Assembly (NCBI GenBank): GCA_937928005.1
Contig: CALFVD010000013.1
Span: 1-64,000 of the forward strand
DNA length: 64,000 nt
Source: an uncultured Neomegalonema sp.
GTDB lineage: Bacteria > Pseudomonadota > Alphaproteobacteria > Rhodobacterales > Rhodobacteraceae
Direction: 5' to 3'
How positions within the stretch are numbered: position 1 is the stretch's first letter; the number at the start of each line of letters is the position of its first letter. The notes beneath the pieces are model-generated. The model ran no database searches, was not told the origin of the DNA, and saw nothing but the letters and a program-made list of their open reading frames with translations. Shown here in pieces: positions 55,719 through 63,089 of the stretch. The translations under genes were made by a program, and so were the position numbers.

Positions 55719-56470
55719 ATGCACCGGTCAATATCGTCTGCATGAAATGGGGTACGCTCTATGGCCCCGAATACGTGAACAAGCTGTATGCGATGGCCGC
55801 GCGGAACATGGCGCGGCCCTTTCGGTTCGTATGCTTTACCGAGGATGCGAACGGGTTGCGCGACGAGGTGACGGTGCGCCCGCTGCCACCCATCGAGATT
55901 GATGCGCCCTATGAGCGGACGCCGTGGAAGAAGCTGGCGCTCTATAATGCTGATCTGGGGGATGTAACGGGGACGGCGTTGTTTTTGGATCTTGATTTGG
56001 TGATTATCGGATCGCTGGATCGGTTTTTCGATTTTCCGGGGGATTATTGCGTGATCCGCAATTGGACGCGGCCCAAGGATATCGTGGGAAATACGTCCGT
56101 TTTCCGGTTCGAGATCGGCGCGCATACGGATTTGCTGGATACGTTCCATGCGCAATCGACCCAGCATTGGGTGGATGAGGTGCGGATTGAACAGACGTTT
56201 CTGTCGCGTATCCTGCATGAGCAAGGAAAACTGACATTCTGGCCGGATGGATGGTGCGCGTCGTTTAAGGTTCATGCATTGCCGGGTGGCTGGAAGTTTC
56301 CGCGCCTGCTACTCAATTGGTTCCGCCCGTCGCGGGTGCCTGAAGGGGCAAGCATTGTGGTGTTTCATGGGCATCCAAACCCGGATGACGCGCTGGTCGG
56401 GCGCTGGCCGGGGGGGTGGTACAAGCGGTTGCTGCCCGCGCGCTGGATTGCCGAGTATTGGCGCGAATGA
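55715..56470 (+). CDS. Glycosyltransferase-like protein
   Basis: 251 residues from GTG at 55715 (GTGA overlap with the EVE gene). The N-terminal NIVCMKWGTLYGPEYVNKLYAMAARNM and the metal/sugar-nucleotide DxD-like motif FLDLDLVIIG near residue 90 fit a GT-A glycosyltransferase of the GT8-like type. No signal peptide or membrane segment. Acceptor unknown; a cell-envelope polysaccharide is likely. Coupled by ATGA overlap to the next glycosyltransferase. Confidence 0.78.
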   Translation: MNAPVNIVCMKWGTLYGPEYVNKLYAMAARNMARPFRFVCFTEDANGLRDEVTVRPLPPIEIDAPYERTPWKKLALYNADLGDVTGTALFLDLDLVIIGSLDRFFDFPGDYCVIRNWTRPKDIVGNTSVFRFEIGAHTDLLDTFHAQSTQHWVDEVRIEQTFLSRILHEQGKLTFWPDGWCASFKVHALPGGWKFPRLLLNWFRPSRVPEGASIVVFHGHPNPDDALVGRWPGGWYKRLLPARWIAEYWRE

Positions 56471-57366
56471 TGGATGCGCCGGTCGTCAGCTTTCTTTCGG
56501 CAGTCTATAACAAGGCGACCTATCTGCCTGCGCTGCTGGCGAATCTACGGGCGCAGGGGGGGAAGGCTGAGTTTATCTTTGCAGATGATGCCTCGACCGA
56601 TGGATCGGCGGATTGGTTGGAGGCCGAGGCGTCGCATGATCCGCGCATTCGCGTGATCCGCAATACAGTGAATGCGGGTCCGGCGATCCGGTTCAATCAG
56701 GCGGCTGCGGTGGCGCGGGGGGAATGGTTGCTGCCCATCGATGCGGATGATCTTTTATCTGATAATGCCGCCGAGATGTTCCTGAAGGTGGCGGACGAGC
56801 AGGGGGCTGATCTGATTTTTGCGCGTAGCGAGCGAGGGGCGGAGCCGCGCGATCTTTCTGACCCATTGGATATTTCCGTCAGCGATAATCCGCTATTGAT
56901 GGCGGCGACGCGGAAGATTGTGCGGATGGGGTATCTGGCGCGGGCGTCGGTCTGGCGGGATGCGGGTGGAGCGGATGAACGTGTCTTTGTGCAGGACCAA
57001 TCTCTGCCGCTGCGGCTCGGTGCGGCGGCGATGCGGGCAGCGTATATCGAACAAACGGCCTATTGGCTCAGCGTACAGGATACCGGGAGCCTGTCGCGCA
57101 ATACGCTACAACAACACCATGATCGGTTTTGGGCCATGACATATATGCTGGAGCGTGATTTGCCCGATGCAGCGCGCAAAGCCATCGAAGCGCAGCGCGT
57201 CTCTGCTTGGTGGAAGATGCACCGCGAAGTTGGGGGTGGGCGGACCAATGCATTGCCTGCTTATCTGGCCAATCGCGTGACGGGGTGTGCGCTTTCAACC
57301 GCGCAGGTTGCATATGCCAGTGCTGCTTTTGCTAGGCTGTCCGGTGTGCGGCGACCTCGTTTGTGA
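56467..57366 (+). CDS. Family 2 glycosyltransferase
   Basis: 299 residues from ATG at 56467. GT2 signatures are VVSFLSAVYNKATYLPALLANL, FIFADDASTDGSADWLE and the DxD motif LLPIDADDLLS near residue 95. The C-terminal part is divergent and contains QDQSLPLRLG in place of the usual ED-QxxRW acceptor motif. It transfers sugar from a nucleotide donor to an unknown acceptor in the cytoplasm. It forms a pair with the preceding glycosyltransferase. Confidence 0.88.
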   Translation: MMDAPVVSFLSAVYNKATYLPALLANLRAQGGKAEFIFADDASTDGSADWLEAEASHDPRIRVIRNTVNAGPAIRFNQAAAVARGEWLLPIDADDLLSDNAAEMFLKVADEQGADLIFARSERGAEPRDLSDPLDISVSDNPLLMAATRKIVRMGYLARASVWRDAGGADERVFVQDQSLPLRLGAAAMRAAYIEQTAYWLSVQDTGSLSRNTLQQHHDRFWAMTYMLERDLPDAARKAIEAQRVSAWWKMHREVGGGRTNALPAYLANRVTGCALSTAQVAYASAAFARLSGVRRPRL

Positions 57367-57394
57367 TATGCTGTCCGTAAAAGGGGAGGATTTC

Positions 57395-57784
57395 ATGGAG
57401 TATATTGCCGTTATTGCCGCTGCGATTTCAGGGTTTGCTGTGGGTGGAGTCTGGTATGGTGCGCTTGGAGCGCAATGGATGCGGGCCGTTGGGCGCACGA
57501 AGGAAGATATCGCGGCGGATAAAAGTCCGCTGCCTTTCATCATCGCCTTTCTCGGCGCTTTGCTTGCGGCGGGGGTGATGCGGCATATGTTTGTGACCGG
57601 CGAAATCGTCGGGGCCATGCGTTGCATGGCCTATGGCGCAGGGATCGGGGCTTTTCTAATCGCACCATGGATTGTGCTGCATTATGCCTTCGCGGGCAGG
57701 CCAGTCGCGTTATGGGTGATCGATGCGGGGCATACGATAATGGCCTTCGCAGCCATGGGTTTGGTTCTCGGTCTATTTTATTGA
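57395..57784 (+). CDS. DUF1761 membrane protein
   Basis: 129 residues from ATG at 57395 after GGGGAGGA. Four membrane helices (about 2-24, 50-68, 77-95 and 107-127) and the opening AVGGVWYGALGAQWMRAVGRTKEDI match DUF1761. Function unknown. It may be transcribed on its own from the short gap after the glycosyltransferase genes. Confidence 0.87.
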   Translation: MEYIAVIAAAISGFAVGGVWYGALGAQWMRAVGRTKEDIAADKSPLPFIIAFLGALLAAGVMRHMFVTGEIVGAMRCMAYGAGIGAFLIAPWIVLHYAFAGRPVALWVIDAGHTIMAFAAMGLVLGLFY

Positions 57785-57867
57785 TGCTGTAACTGTCACA
57801 GGACTTGCTTGACGAATTCCGTCTCTTTCGTCCTATATCGGGACGCAATGCGGCATGGGGTGACGGG

Positions 57868-58578
57868 ATGGAAGAAATGACGCTGACCGGGGCAGCCGGG
57901 CTGCTTGGAGTCGCGCTATACGTGATTGGCTATGCGGCCATGCAATTGGGTCTCGTGAGGGGACAGACATATATTTATGCAGGGTTGAATCTCTTTGCCG
58001 CTCTGTTCGTTCTGTACTCGCTTACAGAGAATTACAATCAGTCATCCGCGATGATCCAGATCATGTGGATCATCATCAGCGTCGCTGGGATAACTCGGTT
58101 ACTGATCGTGGATAAGACGCTGCGGTTTAATGATGAAGAGTGGCGTATTCTTGATGCCGTTGCCCCTGGCCTAGAGAAGAATCAAGCACGTAAGCTGTTG
58201 AATCTTGGCGAATGGCGGGATCTTCCCGTAGGATCGACTGTGATTGCCGAAGGGCGCCCAACGGAGATTTTAGGCTATTTGTCAAAAGGGGCATTCGTCG
58301 TCTCGAAAGGCGATATGCCTATCATGTCGCTTGGGCCGGGCGCTGTGATTGGTGAGATGACCTATATGGATGGTACGCCAGCCACCGCGCGGATTGATGT
58401 GATGGATGATGCGCGACTATTTGCAATCAACGCCGTGAAACTGCGCGCCTTGATTGAGCGGAATGACGATATCGCGAATGCAATCGAGCGCAGCGTTGCG
58501 CGCACACTACGTGGGAAGCTACAGGCGACATCGCAGGAATTACGCGATGCAACATCCGGATTTTTGATCACATCTTGA
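57868..58578 (+). CDS. Membrane protein with cyclic-nucleotide-binding domain (Popeye/CBU_0592-like)
   Basis: 236 residues from ATG at 57868. Three N-terminal membrane helices (about 8-28, 35-52, 60-82), with GVALYVIGYAAMQLG typical of CBU_0592-like domains, are joined to a Crp-type cyclic-nucleotide-binding beta-roll (about 115-205; GSTVIAEGRPTEILGYLSKG, LGPGAVIGEMTYMDGTPATAR). The phosphate-binding cassette is GEMTYMDGTPATAR, close to the canonical E...RxAxV form. No HTH is present, so this is a membrane sensor, not a DNA-binding Crp. It resembles Popeye-domain proteins in layout. Confidence 0.82.
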   Translation: MEEMTLTGAAGLLGVALYVIGYAAMQLGLVRGQTYIYAGLNLFAALFVLYSLTENYNQSSAMIQIMWIIISVAGITRLLIVDKTLRFNDEEWRILDAVAPGLEKNQARKLLNLGEWRDLPVGSTVIAEGRPTEILGYLSKGAFVVSKGDMPIMSLGPGAVIGEMTYMDGTPATARIDVMDDARLFAINAVKLRALIERNDDIANAIERSVARTLRGKLQATSQELRDATSGFLITS

Positions 58579-58857
58579 TCTGATCCGCTTTTGCGCCCTT
58601 CGATTATAAAAATTCATACCGTTTTGTTTGCGGTATTGGCGATCCGAGACGCCACCGCAATTTGCGACAAACGTGAGCCATGTTTCGCGCCAAGACTTGC
58701 ACGAAACATGGTGCTTTTTGGTTCACGGCAATCGCAACGCATATCATCGGTACACTTCTTGCCTCACAGATAATTGTATCATGTGCGCGGGAACACATTC
58801 CGCCGCACACGGTTGAGCAATAGTGAACGCTCAAATGATGTGGGTAGGGAGAAAGCT
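58579..58857. other. Intergenic region with hairpins, no supported gene
   Basis: 279 bases between the Popeye-like gene and the small secreted protein. It contains the terminator-like hairpin at 58678-58719 and a TTGAGC / GCTCAA inverted repeat near 58813-58834 just upstream of the secreted protein gene. No convincing reading frame was seen. Confidence 0.6.
58678..58719 (+). terminator. Hairpin with T-run
   Basis: A perfect 10-bp stem (CCATGTTTCG / CGAAACATGG) with a 14-base loop is followed within three bases by TTTTT. It lies 100 bases after the Popeye-like gene stop; it could end that transcript or a small RNA. Confidence 0.65.
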
Positions 58858-59139
58858 ATGAATACGAAATTTATCGCTCTTATCGCAACGGCCATCGCCA
58901 CGATAGCTGTAAGCCTTCCTGCTAATGCACGGTTGCCCGAAGCTTTTTCTAACCTGCCGAAAGAGATTATTCGTCCTGCGGTTCACCTGCCGACGGGATG
59001 CATGGCGCAGGTCACTCTTCTTGATCGTCATATTGTGACCGCGCATATCATTGATCCTGATTGCCTGCCGAAGGGTGTGAAAGCACGCCCTATACCCGGT
59101 CAGAACGCGGATTTCTCGTTCATTGACGGCGCGCGGTAA
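58858..59139 (+). CDS. Small secreted protein of unknown function
   Basis: 93 residues from ATG at 58858 with AGGGAGAAAG upstream. A clear signal peptide (about 1-24, ending ANA) precedes a mature part of about 69 residues with two Cys (C48 and C69, near TGCMAQV and DPDCLPKG), which could form a disulfide. I recognise no domain. Convergent with the cytochrome c gene. Confidence 0.65.
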   Translation: MNTKFIALIATAIATIAVSLPANARLPEAFSNLPKEIIRPAVHLPTGCMAQVTLLDRHIVTAHIIDPDCLPKGVKARPIPGQNADFSFIDGAR

Positions 59140-59142
59140 GGG

Positions 59143-59472
59143 CTATTCCGGCTTTTCTGGCATCTTTGCCGTGATTTCGATGGATGAATACCATTTCGCC
59201 AAATCCGAGATATCCTCGTCGGATAGGCCTTTGGCTACGACGGTCATCATCTCATGCTCGCGTTTGCCCAAGCGAAACGCTTTTAGCTGGGTTTCGAGGT
59301 AGACTTGGCTCTCACCGGCGAGGTGTGGAGCGATGGGGATACGTGCGATTCCATCGAGTCCGTGACAGGTGCGGCATTGTTTTGCCTTCTCGCGTCCGGC
59401 TTCTAAATCGGCTGCGATAGTGGGGGTTGCCACCATTGATAGTAAAAGAATGGTTGAGAAAACTGGTTTCAA
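59143..59472 (-). CDS. Small class I cytochrome c
   Basis: 109 residues from TTG at 59472; no ATG or GTG is available upstream in frame. Signal peptide about 1-21; haem attachment C33-R-T-C36-H37; a Met axial ligand probably in HEMMTVVAKGLSDEDI. It is the c553/c4-like single-haem type found in the periplasm. It follows the sugar-dehydrogenase-like gene by 75 bases on the same strand and may accept its electrons. Confidence 0.9.
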   Translation of the reverse strand: MKPVFSTILLLSMVATPTIAADLEAGREKAKQCRTCHGLDGIARIPIAPHLAGESQVYLETQLKAFRLGKREHEMMTVVAKGLSDEDISDLAKWYSSIEITAKMPEKPE

Positions 59473-59547
59473 TTTGCGACTCGCGGCTTTTGAGGGAAGG
59501 GTCAGATGTGACGCCCGGACAGGCCGGACGCCACGGTGAGCTTTCCG

Positions 59548-60798
59548 TCACTCGTAGCTGATGCGGTAGATTGCACCGGCCAGATCGTCGGAGACGAGCA
59601 GCGAGCCATCGCGAAGCTGCGCCGTATCGACCGGACGACCAAGGTATTCGCCAGTTTCCGCGTCGAGCCAACCTTCAGCGAAAGGTTTCATCTCCGCCGT
59701 GCCGTCTTCAGCGATATGCGTGACCATGACGCGCGCGCCGACCGGCTCGGTACGGTTCCATGAGCCGTGCTGTGCCGAGAAGATAGCGTTCTTGTATTTG
59801 GCGGGGAACATGCGGCCCGTATAGAATGACATGCCTAGATCGGCAGCATGGGCCACTGTCTCAACAGCGGGCATTACGATATCATCCGGCGGGGTATCGT
59901 CCTTGAACTCGTCGGTGCGCACGTCGCCGCCACCGTACCATGGATGGCCGAAATGCTGACCTGCTTTGGTCTGGTGGTTCAATTCGCCGGGCGGAATATC
60001 GTCACCCATGCCGTCGACCTGATTATCGGTCCACCATAGTTCACCGGTTTCGGGGTGGAAGTCTTGGCCAACAGAGTTACGCACGCCGTAGGTATAGACC
60101 TCGCGGTTCTTGCCGTCGCGATCCATGCGGATGATGCCGCCGATGCCCGTTTCCTTGTATAGTTCCATCTTCTCCTGTGGGGCCACGTTGAAGGGTTGGC
60201 CCAGTGAGATGTAGAGCTTGTTATCCGGGCCAATATCGCAGACGCGGGCGGTGTGGTTATAGCTGGCTTCTGCTGGCGGAATTAATTCGCCTTCGGCAAC
60301 AACCTCAAACGCCGCAACATCCGGGCCTTCATAGAAGAACTCGGCGGCGGGGAAGAGGAGGACGCGGTTCTGTTCAGCAATGAACAGGAAGCCGTCTTTC
60401 GAGAAGCATACGCCATTCGGGATGGTGAAATCGATGGAGGGCGCAAATTCCTTCACGTCATCGGCCACGCGATCCTTGTCGCGGTCGGTGACGACATAGA
60501 CTTCGTTCTTGCGGGTGCCGACGAAGGTTGCCACACCCTGTGGGCCAACGGCCATATGGCGCGCATCGGGCACCACGGCATAGAGTTCGATTTTGAACCC
60601 GTCTGGAACGGTTACGTTTTCCAGCACTTTGCGGATCGCGTCAGCGCGTTTTCCTTCCTGCGGGATCGGCTCCATCATCGGCGTGCCGGTCTGCTGGAAA
60701 GCGGAGAGTTTGTTGAGATTGCCAGCGTTCTGTGCCAGCGCGGGCAGTGCCGCCGCCATTGCGACCACAGCGGCCATGGTAGAAAAGCGTTTGAGCAT
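59548..60798 (-). CDS. PQQ-type sugar/sorbosone dehydrogenase-like beta-propeller protein
   Basis: 416 residues with a signal peptide (about 1-22, ending ALA). The mature protein is a beta-propeller of the soluble glucose/sorbosone dehydrogenase family: GFKIELYAVVPDARHMAVGPQGV, NGVCFSKDGFLFIAEQNRV, YGVRNSVGQDFHPETGELWWTDNQVDG and SAQHGSWNRTEPVGARV. These proteins usually use PQQ to oxidise a sugar or aldehyde in the periplasm. The cytochrome c encoded next is a fitting acceptor. No PQQ biosynthesis genes are in the window, so the cofactor is unproven. Confidence 0.85.
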   Translation of the reverse strand: MLKRFSTMAAVVAMAAALPALAQNAGNLNKLSAFQQTGTPMMEPIPQEGKRADAIRKVLENVTVPDGFKIELYAVVPDARHMAVGPQGVATFVGTRKNEVYVVTDRDKDRVADDVKEFAPSIDFTIPNGVCFSKDGFLFIAEQNRVLLFPAAEFFYEGPDVAAFEVVAEGELIPPAEASYNHTARVCDIGPDNKLYISLGQPFNVAPQEKMELYKETGIGGIIRMDRDGKNREVYTYGVRNSVGQDFHPETGELWWTDNQVDGMGDDIPPGELNHQTKAGQHFGHPWYGGGDVRTDEFKDDTPPDDIVMPAVETVAHAADLGMSFYTGRMFPAKYKNAIFSAQHGSWNRTEPVGARVMVTHIAEDGTAEMKPFAEGWLDAETGEYLGRPVDTAQLRDGSLLVSDDLAGAIYRISYE

Positions 60799-60904
60799 AT
60801 CAGTCTCCCTATACCGAAAGATCTATCGTCTTTCCGTGTATGAGACTGGTACACCAGTGACGCAGCGTCAATACTCTACGCCCGGTTGCGCATTCGGCAT
60901 TCTG

Positions 60905-61786
60905 TCATGTGAGATGATTTTCGGCTGCGAGAATTGCCGCCAGACCCTCGCGATAGGTGGGGTAGGCGAGGGTTACACCGAGGTCGTGTTTGATGCGTTC
61001 GTTCGATACGCGCTTGTTCTCACCGTAGAAACTGCGCGCCATTGCGGACATTTCTGCCCCCTCAAAAGGCACCAATGGCGGACGGGGCAGGCCGAGAAGG
61101 TCGGCGGCATGGCCGATTACATCTTGTGGCGGACAGGTAAGATCGTCGGTGACGTTATAGGCTGTACCGGGGGCGGCGTTGGCCATTGATGCTTGTAGGA
61201 CGGTCGCAATATCCTCGACATGGATGCGCCCAAATACTTGCCCCGGCTTGTCGATGCGCTGGGCGGTGCCGCGCCGGATTTTCTCGAACGGGCCGCGACC
61301 GGGGCCATAGATTCCCGCGAGGCGGAAGGTGTGGGTGGGTAAGGAATCGCCGAGTGCGAGCCAATTGCGTTCGGCACTCACCCGCCGTTTTCCACGTTCG
61401 CTGGCGGGGGTGAGGTCGGAGGTTTCGTCCACCCAACCGCCTTGTCGGTCGCCGTAAACGGCGGTGGTGGAGAGATAGCCAATCCATTCGATCTTGTCGC
61501 GCTGGGTGAGGAGCGTGTCGCGATATTGGGCGAGGAACGGGTCGCCATCTTCGCCGGGGGGCGCGGAAATCAGGAGATGGGTGCGCTTTGGCAAGGCCGT
61601 GATCAGGTCGGCGGCGGGCCAGACATGGGCCTCGATGTCTTGCGCGTGCAGTGCATCGACCTTCTCGGCATCGCGCGCGGTGGCGGCAATGTGCCAGCCC
61701 TGCGCCCGCAACCGTTCGGCCAAGACGCGGGCGCAAAAACCGTATCCGATACAGACAAGTGTGGCGGGGGCTTGCAAATCGTTCAT
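60905..61786 (-). CDS. NAD-dependent epimerase/dehydratase family protein (SDR)
   Basis: 293 residues. The N-terminal Rossmann segment is variant (LVCIGYGFCARVLAERL). STTAVYGDRQGGWVDET, the family catalytic region, and FRLAGIYGPGR follow, then GRIHVEDIATVL. It resembles the YeeZ-like atypical extended SDR group, some of which lack the full Tyr-Lys pair (YxxxK is not seen after ASERGKRRVSAERNW). Substrate unknown. It is divergent from the TPR protein gene. Confidence 0.8.
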   Translation of the reverse strand: MNDLQAPATLVCIGYGFCARVLAERLRAQGWHIAATARDAEKVDALHAQDIEAHVWPAADLITALPKRTHLLISAPPGEDGDPFLAQYRDTLLTQRDKIEWIGYLSTTAVYGDRQGGWVDETSDLTPASERGKRRVSAERNWLALGDSLPTHTFRLAGIYGPGRGPFEKIRRGTAQRIDKPGQVFGRIHVEDIATVLQASMANAAPGTAYNVTDDLTCPPQDVIGHAADLLGLPRPPLVPFEGAEMSAMARSFYGENKRVSNERIKHDLGVTLAYPTYREGLAAILAAENHLT

Positions 61787-61839
61787 ATTCGCGCCTTATC
61801 CGCATGTGACCTTTCGCGCAAGCATCACTGGAGACCGCC

Positions 61840-62556
61840 ATGCGCCTGACGCCCTTTATCGCCGCCACTTTTCTTGCCACGCCCGCGTTGGCACAGGTGA
61901 CGACCTATGACGATTGTATCCAGACTGCATTGAACCAGCCATCGACGGGCCTATCGGTTGCGCAGAACTGGCAGGCGCAGGGTGGAGGCGCCGCCGCCAG
62001 TCATTGCCGCGCCATGGCCCTTGCCGCGCTCGGCTCCTATGCGGAAGCGGCCCGTGCATTGGAGGCGCTGGCGCTGATAACGCTCGATACGCTGGCACAG
62101 GCGGACCTATATATGCAGGCCGGGGATTTTCAGATCTCGGCGGGTAATGCGCCTGCGGCTCGTGCGTTCTTTGACAAGGCAATAGCCGCCGATCCGCAGT
62201 CGATTGGCGCGCTGGATGGACGCGCGCGAACCATGGCGGCAATGGGCGATTTTGCCGGGGCGATTGCCGATATCAACCGATTGCTGTGGCTGGCCCCGAA
62301 TGATGCGGAGGCGCTGGCCTTACGGGCGGCGGCACGCCGTAAATCGGATGATCCATCGGGGGCGCTGGCCGATGCGGAGGCGGCGATTGCCGCCGATCCA
62401 TCTTCGGCAGTCGCGTATTTTGAGCGAGGAGCAGCGCGGGCCGTGACTGGCGACCGCGCAGGTGCAAGGGCCGATTGGCAGGAGGTCGAGCGCCTCGATC
62501 CGGGTGGTGAGTTTGGGCAGCTAGCCGCGACGAACCGGGCGCGATTGCCGCTGTAG
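61840..62556 (+). CDS. Secreted TPR-repeat protein
   Basis: 238 residues with a signal peptide (about 1-19, ending ALA). At least four TPR-like helical pairs follow (GSYAEAARALEALALI, GNAPAARAFFDKAIAADP, GDFAGAIADINRLLWLAPNDAEALALRAA, GALADAEAAIAADPSSAVAYFERGAA). It is probably a periplasmic protein-interaction scaffold. Function unknown. Its stop is one base from the convergent pseudo-receiver gene. Confidence 0.85.
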   Translation: MRLTPFIAATFLATPALAQVTTYDDCIQTALNQPSTGLSVAQNWQAQGGGAAASHCRAMALAALGSYAEAARALEALALITLDTLAQADLYMQAGDFQISAGNAPAARAFFDKAIAADPQSIGALDGRARTMAAMGDFAGAIADINRLLWLAPNDAEALALRAAARRKSDDPSGALADAEAAIAADPSSAVAYFERGAARAVTGDRAGARADWQEVERLDPGGEFGQLAATNRARLPL

Positions 62557-62557
62557 C

Positions 62558-62992
62558 TCAATACTGTGTGAGGTATTCGTTTGGCAGTGTCGCGACGTTC
62601 ATCCAATAGCGCATCGCCGTCTTGGTGATATCAATAAGCTGGGCGTAGGTATCGGGCTTGCTGATGAGGGAAGCACCGCGCAAGGCGTAGAATTCCTCCA
62701 CTAAAGCTTCGCTTTTACTGAAGCTGAAACCAAGCACGGGGATGTTTTTCCAGCCATCGGTTGATTTCAAGGTGCCGAGGATTGCGCGCCAGTCTTTATC
62801 CTGGTCGTCGAGATTCATAACCAGGACCTTTGGATAGGCCTTTTTTGCGTGCGATAATTGGGCATGAAACACGCTGATATCATCAGGTGTCGCATCGTCG
62901 AAATAGCGGACATGGTCACTTATCTCGACCTCGATTGCCGCTTTTTTGAACAATGCCGTTTCTAGTTCGGAAAACGAAATCAAGACGATCAT
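62558..62992 (-). CDS. Receiver-like (pseudo-response-regulator) protein
   Basis: 144 residues. The overall alternation of strands and helices and the late SKPD lysine motif resemble a response-regulator receiver. However, the N-terminal acidic pair is replaced (MIVLISFSELE), and the segment at the phospho-acceptor position reads VLVMNLDDQD, with Asn where Asp is expected, although a nearby Asp might substitute. It is probably a phosphorylation-independent or altered receiver. No kinase is adjacent. Function unknown. Confidence 0.6.
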   Translation of the reverse strand: MIVLISFSELETALFKKAAIEVEISDHVRYFDDATPDDISVFHAQLSHAKKAYPKVLVMNLDDQDKDWRAILGTLKSTDGWKNIPVLGFSFSKSEALVEEFYALRGASLISKPDTYAQLIDITKTAMRYWMNVATLPNEYLTQY

Positions 62993-63089
62993 TGAACCCT
63001 CCAGAGCTGTGGCTTGAGAGTCTAATCGTAGGATCGAAACAAAGTCCTAAACTGCAAAATAACTTTGATTCGCCGGATCGTCTGGCCCT

